This document shows positions 1 through 6,804 of a DNA stretch of 35,334 bases, in pieces. Both the position numbers and the translations under genes were made by a program. Numbering within the stretch: position 1 is the first letter of the stretch; every line of letters starts with the position of its first letter. The stretch is from an uncultured Clostridia bacterium. Its GTDB lineage: Bacteria > Bacillota > Clostridia > TANB77 > CAG-508. The stretch spans positions 1-35,334 of the forward strand of contig CALXAD010000021.1 in the NCBI GenBank assembly GCA_944386195.1, written 5' to 3'. Below the pieces are notes generated by a model, which saw nothing but the letters and a program-made list of their open reading frames with translations, was not told where the DNA came from and did no database searches.

Positions 1-11
1 TTAGATATAGA

Positions 12-59
12 AAAAGTACAGAAATTTGTGTACTTTTATTTTCCACTTTTTCTGTACTT
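12..59. repeat. Competing inverted repeats at left edge
   Basis: Three GTAC-containing units can pair in two ways: AAGTACAGAAA (14-24) with TTTCTGTACTT (49-59), or AAAAGTACA (12-20) with TGTACTTTT (29-37). The structure lies just beyond the predicted 3' exon of the intron host ORF, so it may be that transcript's terminator or the edge of a repeat cut by the window. Seen in sequence; role unknown. Confidence 0.5.
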
Positions 60-71
60 CTATTTTATCAT

Positions 72-160
72 TTATACTTCAATGACGTATTTAAAAATTT
101 TCTTATTTCTTCTAAATTCTTTCTTGCTTTTTCTTTGCTTTCTACTATTAGTATAAAATA
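72..160 (-). pseudogene. 3' exon remnant of intron host gene
   Basis: Directly downstream of the predicted intron 3' end, an open frame on the minus strand reads FILIVESKEKARKNLEEIRK and continues FLNTSLKYK to a TGA at about 72-74. A lysine-rich amphipathic tail of this kind looks like a real protein C-terminus. I infer that it is the 3' exon of the gene whose 5' exon is the MutS-I-like start at 1715-1800. I do not recognise the family from this tail alone. The exact exon boundary, about 160, is an estimate from the AY ending of the intron. Confidence 0.4.
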
Positions 161-250
161 TAGCAATAGGTAATCCTTTGATATTATCTCCAAATTTTCC
201 CCTGCTCTACACCGTACGTGAGAGTTTCCTACTCATACGGCGTGCCTTCA
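161..250 (-). ncRNA. Group II intron domains V and VI
   Basis: On the minus strand 209-244 folds as group II domain V: a CCGTA/TACGG lower stem with a CGC catalytic triad, a GAGT/ACTC upper stem and a GGAA-type loop, close to the textbook sequence. It follows the 3' end of the maturase/HNH ORF, as expected. The next 45 or so bases would be domain VI, ending near 160 at CTAT. The 5' part of the ribozyme (GUGYG start, domains I-III) is not present upstream of the ORF, so the intron cannot splice by itself. Confidence 0.8.
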
Positions 251-287
251 TTTTAATAATTGTAATAATATTTATAATTTTCAAATG

Positions 288-1800
288 TTATACTAATTCA
301 ATTTTGAGTTTTTTCCTATATTTATTTAGTTTATAAATTTGTGTTTCACTTAAATTAAATTTTGTAATAAGCTTTGTAATTTCATTAGCATTTGTACTAT
401 GTATTAGTTTATGTATATCTATATGGATTATTATTAGATTTTTATATTCATCTGTGCCTCCATCTTCTTTTGGAATTATATGATGACAATATATATCAGC
501 TAGTTCTAAATTCTGACCACAAATCCTACATTTACCTTTTTGTGCAGAGTATAATGATAATAGATTATCGTTAAATTCAATACTTGCTTTTGGATTAGGA
601 TTTTCCATTAAATGTTTTAGTATATCAATATCAATATAATTAATTCGTTTATGGATAGCTTTTCTTCCCTCTATCGTATATTTATTTATATCATTTGATA
701 TTTGTAATGGAATTTTATGCCTTATATATCCAAGCGGAGCAATTATTTGCCCAGATAAATATCGTACTTGCTTGCTTTTTCCGATATTGTTCATATACAT
801 AGCCTTTTCTATTAACTCTATTACATTTTCTGCTTACTCGTTTTCTTAACTTATTATACATAGCTCGACTGACTTCATAAGCGATTTTTCCCAAGTCACA
901 ACATACCATTGTTGCAATTCGGTAGTAGTTATGTATTCCTATAATTGTTGAATTATATTTTTGTATATTCATTTTTTCATCTAAGCTATTTCTAGATTTT
1001 TGAATATTCTCTATTGCTTTTTTACATTTTATTTTAATCTTTGCTTTTGCTTTTTCACTAATACAGCTTTTTATTACATACTTTTTCCTCTTAGATTTTA
1101 CCTTAATCTTAAAGCCTAAAAATTCAGAATAATGTTTTCTAATATTTACTATTTTTGATTTTTCGGTACTTATTTCAAGTCCAAGTCGTTCTTTTAACCA
1201 CTCCTTAGTTGCTATGAATAATTTTTCTGCATCTGATTTTCTTTTACAAATTATTTTAAAGTCATCAGCATAACGAACTATATAGCATTTTTTTAGTTTA
1301 GAATTTTTTAAGTAGTAGTTTTTGTTTTTACGTTTATTTTCTTCTAAAGGAAAGAATTCCCATTGACTAGCAATCCACCAATCTAATTCATTTAAAACAA
1401 TATTAGAAAGTAGAGGAGATAAAATTCCACCTTGTGGTGTACCTTTTTCTGGTATGCCAATGCCTTTAATTTCAGCTTTTAGCATTGCTGATATTATGCA
1501 AATTAATTTTTTATCTCTTATTCCTAAAGTCCATATTTGTTTTAAAAGTTTTGAATGATTTACATTATCGAAAAATCCTTTAATATCAATATCTACAACA
1601 ATATGGTGATTACTTAATTGTATTAATGTTTCCATTTGTGCAATAGCATTTTCTGTACTTTTATTAGGTCTAAAGCCATTACTCTTTTTATGAAATTTAG
1701 CTTCACATACACAGCTATTGAAAAATACTCCAGATTTTATTAACACTATTTTATCTTTGTTAATTTCTTGTAATTTTTCTATAAATTCATAAAATTTCAT
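288..1800 (-). pseudogene. Truncated, frameshifted group II intron reverse transcriptase/HNH fused to MutS-I-like start
   Basis: Two overlapping frames make up one intron-encoded protein. Frame 1 (715-1800, about 361 aa) contains RT motifs from NGFRPNKS onward, the catalytic YADD (VRYADDFKII), and the maturase X domain. Frame 2 (288-800) carries a C-terminal HNH domain (CRICG, CHHIIPKEDGG, then N and H). They join by removing one A from a run at about 776-780: frame 1 EQYRK continues as SKQVRYLSG in frame 2. The first 28 or so residues (MKFYEFIEKLQEINKDKIVL then IKSGVFFN) resemble MutS domain I, not RT0/RT1, so RT0-RT2a are missing and the N-terminus is a deletion fusion. Start at 1800 is chosen because AAGGAGGAATT precedes it. 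Residual activity is unlikely. Confidence 0.85.
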
Positions 1801-1823
1801 AATTCCTCCTTCCATCAAAAAAA

Positions 1824-1865
1824 GAGACCTCTTTTTTTATTTTTGAGACCTCTTTTTTTATTTTT
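1824..1865. repeat. 21-bp tandem repeat, two copies
   Basis: A 21-bp unit starting GAGACCTCTTTTT is repeated head to tail at 1824-1844 and 1845-1865, and a third GAGAC begins at 1866. It lies just upstream of the ribosome binding site of the chimeric RT ORF. GAGAC also opens the hairpin repeat at 2201, which may be coincidence. Confidence 0.8.
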
Positions 1866-1870
1866 GAGAC

Positions 1871-1936
1871 ACGATATAAATCGTAGCTTCGCTCACAATT
1901 TATATCGTTCATTTTAAAAATTATATCTTTAAAATG
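1871..1936. repeat. Two consecutive hairpins
   Basis: ACGATATAAAT (1871-1881) pairs perfectly with ATTTATATCGT (1898-1908), and the loop itself folds (GTAGC/GCT-AC). A second hairpin, CATTTTAAA (1910-1918) with TTTAAAATG (1928-1936), is followed by a T-rich tract, so it could terminate plus-strand transcription. The rest of 1937-2150 is AT-rich and I see no gene in it. Confidence 0.6.
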
Positions 1937-2149
1937 TTTTTTCTTTTCAAATAAAGCTTTATTATGATTTATAATATAGCATTATTTAAAAACTTTAGCA
2001 ATAGTTTTTTCAAAAAATTTATTTTGTAAATTTGAAAATTCATCACTTTATCAATTTCATTATTACTATATTGTCTATTAAATTAAAGATTTTATATATA
2101 AATTAGATTCTTCATCACAAATTTATTTTTTTAATTTTTTTGTAAAAAA

Positions 2150-2176
2150 TAAAACATAGACATTTAATCTATGCTT
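2150..2176 (-). terminator. Terminator downstream of tmk
   Basis: On the minus strand GCATAGA and TCTATG(T) form a 7-bp stem with a TTAAATG loop, followed by TTTTATTTTTT. It lies beyond the hairpin repeat and would end the tmk transcript. Confidence 0.55.
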
Positions 2177-2198
2177 TATTCATTTTCATTATTTAATT

Positions 2199-2237
2199 GT
2201 TTGAGACAAAAAAGCTCCGTCCCCATTTGTCTCAAAT
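2199..2237. repeat. Dispersed hairpin repeat, copy 1
   Basis: TTGAGACAAA (2201-2210) pairs perfectly with TTTGTCTCAA (2226-2235). The loop holds AAAGCTCCGTCCC. A second copy with the same loop lies at 31241-31272. The tmk stop codon (2232-2234) is inside the right arm. See findings. Confidence 0.85.
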
Positions 2238-2903
2238 GTGTTTTTTTATTTCATTATAGATTTCTTCATGTATATCTTCTACTGTTCTTATTTCATTATC
2301 TTTTACACATTTTATTTCATACCAATTATATTTCTTAGCTACATAACAAGCTGCATTATATGCATCTCTTAAGTGATTCTCATCACTTTCGTGTATATCT
2401 TTTTTGGTTTCATGTGTGAATTTATTTTCTCTGTCCTTTATTAATTCTAATGATTTTTCTACTGGCATATTTAAGAAAAATACTTCTGTTGGTACTGGTA
2501 ATCCATATAAATTAAATTCAAAATCCCATAACCAATTTAAGAATTTATCTCTTTCTTCTTTATCGTATATTTTTCCTGCTTGGTGTACCATATTTGCTGT
2601 TGTATATCTATCTGCTAAAATTATTCCACCATTATCATAATATTCTTTATATCCTGTTTGAAATGTTGCATATCTATCTGCTGCATAGAATGTAGATGCT
2701 ATATATGGGCTTACTTCTTTTGCATTTTTACCAAATTCTCCAGATAAATACATTTTAACTAGTCCTGAACTTGGACTATCATAGTTTGGAAAACTTACTA
2801 CTTTAAAATCTACTCCATCTTTTTCTAATCTCTCTTGTAGTTTTGTAAATTGTGTTTGTTTTCCACTTCCATCTGTTCCATCTATTACAAATAATTTTCC
2901 CAT
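2232..2903 (-). CDS. tmk: Thymidylate kinase
   Basis: Phosphorylates dTMP to dTDP with ATP in the cytoplasm for DNA synthesis. The 223-residue protein has the P-loop GTDGSGK at 9-15 and the DRY motif at 98-100, with FPNY near 38-41 in the substrate-binding region. It is slightly longer than the usual 205-215 residues. AAAGGGGA lies 9 bases before the ATG. It follows the small acidic gene at 2924-3055 by 20 bases, so the two are probably co-transcribed. The TGA stop is part of a repeated hairpin, so the last residues may have been set by that insertion. Confidence 0.95.
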   Translation of the reverse strand: MGKLFVIDGTDGSGKQTQFTKLQERLEKDGVDFKVVSFPNYDSPSSGLVKMYLSGEFGKNAKEVSPYIASTFYAADRYATFQTGYKEYYDNGGIILADRYTTANMVHQAGKIYDKEERDKFLNWLWDFEFNLYGLPVPTEVFFLNMPVEKSLELIKDRENKFTHETKKDIHESDENHLRDAYNAACYVAKKYNWYEIKCVKDNEIRTVEDIHEEIYNEIKKHI

Positions 2904-2923
2904 TTTATTTTTTCCCCTTTGTT

Positions 2924-3055
2924 CTATTTATTTTCTTCTTTTTTCTCTTCTTTATCTTCTTCTTTTTCTTTTCTGTTTTTTTCTAACATTTTATTAATAG
3001 AATTTAATATATCATCTGAGTTTGCATCAAAGTCATCTCTTACTAAGTTAAACAT
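2924..3055 (-). CDS. Small acidic/lysine-rich protein, 43 aa
   Basis: A short gene with a very strong ribosome binding site (GTTAAGGAGGGAAGAAA before ATG). The product starts MFNLVRDDFDANSDDILNSI and ends in a Lys/Glu-rich helix-like tail. I do not recognise a family. No signal peptide or membrane segment is visible, so it is probably cytoplasmic. It sits 20 bases upstream of tmk in the same direction. Translation is supported by the ribosome binding site and a compact open frame ending in TAG; the function is unknown. Confidence 0.65.
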   Translation of the reverse strand: MFNLVRDDFDANSDDILNSINKMLEKNRKEKEEDKEEKKEENK

Positions 3056-3133
3056 TTTCTTCCCTCCTTAACTAATTTTATTTTTAAATTTAATAAAAAT
3101 TTCTTATTTTACTGATTTTATATTCACTTTCAG

Positions 3134-3188
3134 CTCTGCCACTACTCTGCCACTACTCTGCCATTACTCTGTCATTACTCTGCCATTT
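3134..3188. repeat. 11-bp tandem repeat, five copies
   Basis: The unit CTCTGCCAYTA is repeated five times (3134-3144, 3145-3155, 3156-3166, 3167-3177, 3178-3188) with a few C/T changes. On the minus strand each unit reads TARTGGCAGAG. The array overlaps the last codons and stop of the Fic gene at 3175. Confidence 0.9.
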
Positions 3189-4167
3189 TGTATTTTTTAT
3201 TAGGTGAATTCATTGCATTTCCAACAATTTGTATAGTTCCATTATCTATCAATTTTTTTAATATTCTTCTAACAGTTCTATCAGGAATATTAGTTTTTTC
3301 TATAATTTCTTTAGCTCCTATTATAACATTTCTCTTAATACATTCTAATATTTTTTGTTCATTTTCAGAAAGTAAAATTAAGGAATTTTCTTTTAATTCT
3401 TTTGTATTTACCATTTCATCAATAGTTTCATTTATCATTTTTAACATAAACTCTATAAATTCATTTGAATTTCCAGCTTTATTACAATCTGAAATTGCTT
3501 TATAATATTCTTCTCGATTTTTCTTAATTAGACTCTCAATTGGCATATATTTAAAAATTTTTTCCCAATTAGCTAAAATAGCAATTTGCCAAAGTCTTGC
3601 CATTCTTCCATTTCCATCTGTAAAAGGATGTATAAATACAAATTCATAATGAAATATACAAGACAATATTAGAGGATGTACTGTTTCTTTTGATTCTTTC
3701 ATCCAATTAAACAATTGTTCCATTAATTGGTTTACCATATTTTCTGGTGGACACATAAAAATAACTACATCACCATCATAAACTGCTTCTCCGTGATTTC
3801 TAAATTTCCCACTATCTTCAACAGTTAAGAAAGTCATTATTCCATGAATCTTTTTTAAGTCATCGATTGAATATGGATTTATATTATCTATTTCATCATA
3901 AGCTTTATAAGCATTTTTTACTTCTTGAATATCTTTTTGTTCTCCAATTACCATTTTCCCATTTATTACATCTTCTACTTGAAATAAAGATAATTGATTA
4001 TTTTCAATAGCTAAAGAAGAATGTATAGACCTTATCCTCGTCTTTCTCCTTAATTCTGGGTATCTACTTAAACTTTCAAAATAGTTTGCTTCACCTATTT
4101 TTTTCATTATATCTGAAACATAATTTAGCATTCTATCTGTAATTGAATATGGTGGATACTTTTCCAT
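3175..4167 (-). CDS. Fic family AMPylase-like protein with C-terminal winged helix
   Basis: The 330-residue protein has the complete Fic motif HPFTDGNGRMAR at 180-191, with the catalytic His, so it is probably able to transfer AMP or another nucleotide to a target protein. Residues 51-56 (SLAIEN) match the class II inhibitory motif (S/T)xxxE(G/N), so autoinhibition is expected. Residues 265-320 look like a winged helix (ILECIKRNVIIGAKEIIEKT, then IPDRTVRRILKKL), suggesting DNA binding. The ATG is preceded by AGGAGGGAGTAA. It stands alone, divergent from dgt. The C-terminal KMAE and stop come from the first unit of an 11-bp tandem array. The target is unknown. Confidence 0.9.
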   Translation of the reverse strand: MEKYPPYSITDRMLNYVSDIMKKIGEANYFESLSRYPELRRKTRIRSIHSSLAIENNQLSLFQVEDVINGKMVIGEQKDIQEVKNAYKAYDEIDNINPYSIDDLKKIHGIMTFLTVEDSGKFRNHGEAVYDGDVVIFMCPPENMVNQLMEQLFNWMKESKETVHPLILSCIFHYEFVFIHPFTDGNGRMARLWQIAILANWEKIFKYMPIESLIKKNREEYYKAISDCNKAGNSNEFIEFMLKMINETIDEMVNTKELKENSLILLSENEQKILECIKRNVIIGAKEIIEKTNIPDRTVRRILKKLIDNGTIQIVGNAMNSPNKKYKMAE

Positions 4168-4301
4168 TTACTCCCTCCTACTTGTAATTTATTATACTAT
4201 TTTAATAATTTTAGTCAATAGTTTGTTGTTTATTTTCCTTAATTAGTAGACTTTTATTCTTTTTTGTTATAAACTACATATTGTAAATTAAGGAGGTATT
4301 T

Positions 4302-5507
4302 ATGAAAGATATATTTAAAAATGAATCTATGAATGAAAACAATCCTAAATGGGAAAATGTTATATCAAGAGCTATTCCTTTAGATACAAGAAAAAGTGAT
4401 ATAAGAACTCCTTTTGATAGAGATTATACAAGAATTATTCATTCAAATGCATATAGAAGATTAAAACATAAAACACAGGTGTTCTTTTCTCCTGAAAATG
4501 ACCATATTTGTACTAGAATAGAACATGTAACACATGTTGAATCTATTAGCTACACAATTGCAAGCTATTTAGGTTTAAACACAGAACTTACAAAAGCAAT
4601 ATCAGTAGCACATGATTTAGGTCATAGTCCATTTGGGCATGAAGGTGAAAGGATTTTATCTAAAATCTGTAAAAGAGATTTAGGCACTACATTTTGGCAT
4701 GAAAAAAATGGGTTAAATTTTGTTGATAATATAGAATTATTAGAAGGTCATGATGGTTATAAACAAAACTTAGATTTAACATATGGAGTTCGTGATGGTA
4801 TTATTTCTCATTGTGGCGAAATAGATGAAAATGCATTAAAACCAAGAGAAGAATTTATAGACCTAAATAATTATAACTCACCTAGTGAATATGCTCCATA
4901 TACATGGGAAGCTTGTATTGTTAAAATTTCTGACAAAATCTCCTACATTGGTCGTGATATAGAAGATGCAATTACTTTAGGAATATTAGACAACCATTTA
5001 GACGAATTATATAATTTACTAAACCTAAGTTATTCAGAACCATTAAATAACAGTAATATTATAAATGACTTAGTACGTAACTTATGTGAAAATTCATCTC
5101 CTGAAAAAGGTTTATGTTTTTCTAAAGAAGCATTTGACTTAATGAACAAAATAAAAGAATTTAATTATAAACATATCTATTTAAGTGAAAGAACTCTTAC
5201 CGCTGTTAGATATTTTGAACTTGTTATAAATGAAATATATAATAAATTACTTGAATGTTTTGATTATGAAAATACTTTTTCTAAGTTAGAAGATTTACAA
5301 AAATTCTATCCTAAACTTGGAAATGAGTTTTATCACTTCTTAATTAATTATTGTGATTTTGGAAATAGAGAAGAGTTAAAATTAAGAAATAAAATTGTTT
5401 TTAATCTTTCTAAAAAAGAAGATTATATAAAAGCTATTATTGCCTATATATCTGGTATGACAGATAATTTTGCGATGGAAATATATAATGAACTTATTAG
5501 ATTTTAA
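4302..5507 (+). CDS. dgt: Deoxyguanosinetriphosphate triphosphohydrolase-like protein
   Basis: HD-domain dNTP triphosphohydrolase that cleaves dGTP or other dNTPs to the nucleoside and triphosphate, acting in nucleotide pool control. The 401-residue product shows the metal-binding HD set: H75 in RIEHVTHVE, the HD pair at 104-105 and H108 (AHDLGHSPFGHEGE). The N-terminal RRLKHKTQVF is typical of the family. AAGGAGGTATTT precedes the ATG. It ends 4 bases inside the convergent YraN-like gene, and I see no terminator between them. Substrate preference cannot be read from the sequence. Confidence 0.93.
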   Translation: MKDIFKNESMNENNPKWENVISRAIPLDTRKSDIRTPFDRDYTRIIHSNAYRRLKHKTQVFFSPENDHICTRIEHVTHVESISYTIASYLGLNTELTKAISVAHDLGHSPFGHEGERILSKICKRDLGTTFWHEKNGLNFVDNIELLEGHDGYKQNLDLTYGVRDGIISHCGEIDENALKPREEFIDLNNYNSPSEYAPYTWEACIVKISDKISYIGRDIEDAITLGILDNHLDELYNLLNLSYSEPLNNSNIINDLVRNLCENSSPEKGLCFSKEAFDLMNKIKEFNYKHIYLSERTLTAVRYFELVINEIYNKLLECFDYENTFSKLEDLQKFYPKLGNEFYHFLINYCDFGNREELKLRNKIVFNLSKKEDYIKAIIAYISGMTDNFAMEIYNELIRF

Positions 5508-5815
5508 ACTTTTAATTTTTGATATTTAATTACTTTATATTTTCCTTTTTTAAAGCCAATTTTTAGTATTTCATATCTATATGGTATATCTTCTATACCA
5601 TATAGATATTTATAATATTTTGCTATTAAGTTTATATCATTTTTGCTCTTAAATGGAAATATTTTTATAAAAACCAATTCTTTACTTAAATTATCATAAG
5701 ATATTATATCAATTTTACCATATTTACATTTATAATTTTCTTCTAATATTGTATATTTCTGTTTCTTTAAATATTTTATTATTATACTTTTTAATTTATT
5801 TTCTGAAATTAACAT
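5504..5815 (-). CDS. Degenerate YraN/UPF0102-like protein
   Basis: A 103-residue protein aligned by eye with the YraN (UPF0102) nuclease-like family: YTILEENYKCKYGKIDIIS corresponds to the family's G...NyR...GEIDLI, and ELVFIKIFPFKS to lVFVEVKtR. The Glu of GEID is Lys here and the Glu of VEVK is also lost, so the restriction endonuclease-like active site is probably dead. AGGAGGAAAATAA precedes the ATG. The 169-bp inverted-repeat element begins 26 bases upstream of the start. The stop overlaps the dgt stop. Confidence 0.6.
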   Translation of the reverse strand: MLISENKLKSIIIKYLKKQKYTILEENYKCKYGKIDIISYDNLSKELVFIKIFPFKSKNDINLIAKYYKYLYGIEDIPYRYEILKIGFKKGKYKVIKYQKLKV

Positions 5816-5841
5816 TTATTTTCCTCCTAAAGTTTTATACA

Positions 5842-6010
5842 TTTAGATATCTGAGGCCACTATAAGCAGATAAAATGAAGGATTACTAATCATATACAAT
5901 TAATTATTCTTTTTATTTTCATATAACGGTTTTTAAAAATCTGGGAATTAATAGATTTTAAATAGGGATAATTTAAATAAGGGGGCTTATAATGACCTCA
6001 GATATCTAAA
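5842..6010. mobile_element. MITE-like element with 26-bp terminal inverted repeats
   Basis: The left arm 5842-5867 begins TTTAGATATCTGAGG and ends TATAAGC. The right arm 5985-6010 is its inverted copy with 24 of 26 matches. The 117-bp interior has no ORF. Size, arm length and lack of coding fit a non-autonomous element, although no clear target duplication is visible. Both arm mismatches would be G-U pairs in a minus-strand RNA, so a structured leader of the gene at 5504-5815 is an alternative. Confidence 0.65.
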
Positions 6011-6130
6011 CATATTTTTATTTTATTGGGATTTTTTTAGAATTGATTTTAAATAAATTTATTTGATTTCAAAAACTGTTTTTATTATAATTAGCTTTTT
6101 TTATTTTGTCAATAGTTTTTCTAAAATTTT

Positions 6131-6191
6131 TACATAATTATTTTTATGTAAATAACAATATAAGAGAAAAAGTTATTCTTTTTCCCTTATT
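6131..6191 (-). terminator. Terminator region after DUF6512-type gene
   Basis: On the minus strand AAG-GGAAAAAG pairs with CTTTTTC-CTT (about 6164-6190) and overlaps the end of the gene. A second, AT-only hairpin TTACATAA/TTATGTAA lies at about 6131-6152. The T-tract is interrupted, so efficiency is uncertain. The rest of 6011-6130 is AT-rich and shows no gene. Confidence 0.45.
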
Positions 6192-6747
6192 TATATATTC
6201 CATATTCTCCTGTTGTAGTATCTCTAAATAGATTCACTTCTGGTGTAAAATATGTGCATAAAATGAAGCATAATAATAAAAATATAAGTATTATACTAGA
6301 TAATATTTTTGTTTTATTATTACTTTCGTTTTTTCTTTTCATTAATTTATATGCTACATATTCTCCTAATATAATTGCTATTACAAATAATAAAATATCT
6401 ACTATAACTAAACTTGTTCCTATTATTCCAGTATATGTAAAAAACACTACTACTATAAAACTTATTGCTGTAAATATTCCTATTGTTTTGGCTTCTATAT
6501 AGTTATTTGCTATCTTTTTTACAAAGAAATATTCCACTATTCCTGCTATCAGCATAGGATAAAATACTAGTTTTAGATGTTCCCACACACTTTCATTTAC
6601 TGCACTAAAACTTGCTATAAATTTGTTTTCTCCTGACCATTCATATGTAAAATGCAATAAAGTTCCTACTATTAATGAAAATACTATTACTCCTATTTGC
6701 CATTTTAGTAATTTACTATTTTTAATTTTATAAATAATTTTTTCCAC
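6187..6747 (-). CDS. DUF6512-type membrane protein
   Basis: A 186-residue protein with about five hydrophobic segments (near 16-33, 58-78, 87-105, 109-128, 148-166). The conserved-looking block HFTYEWSGENKF, then NESVWEHLKLVFYPML, matches what I recall of the DUF6512 family. The function is unknown. The start is GTG at 6747 with AGGAGGG 8 bases upstream, but that Shine-Dalgarno is fully paired in a 15-bp hairpin (6748-6798). The kinase gene ends 57 bases upstream in the same direction, so translation may be coupled to the kinase. Confidence 0.75.
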   Translation of the reverse strand: MEKIIYKIKNSKLLKWQIGVIVFSLIVGTLLHFTYEWSGENKFIASFSAVNESVWEHLKLVFYPMLIAGIVEYFFVKKIANNYIEAKTIGIFTAISFIVVVFFTYTGIIGTSLVIVDILLFVIAIILGEYVAYKLMKRKNESNNKTKILSSIILIFLLLCFILCTYFTPEVNLFRDTTTGEYGIYK

Positions 6748-6798
6748 GTAATAAGCCCTCCTTTTTCTAATTTTATTCTTTTAGGAGGGACTTATTAC
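6748..6798 (-). promoter_or_regulatory. Hairpin sequestering the Shine-Dalgarno of the 6187-6747 gene
   Basis: GTAATAAG-CCCTCCT (6748-6762) pairs with AGGAGGG-A-CTTATTAC (6783-6798): 15 bp, one bulged A, 20-base loop. In minus-strand mRNA the 3' arm contains the AGGAGGG of the next gene and ends directly at its GTG start. No T-tract follows on either strand, so it is not a normal terminator. Confidence 0.75.
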
Positions 6799-6804
6799 TA
6801 AAAA

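Noticed and set aside
1824..3188. CRISPR array
   Set aside because: The repeats at 1824 and 3134 are head-to-tail tandem repeats without unique spacers, and no cas genes are near.
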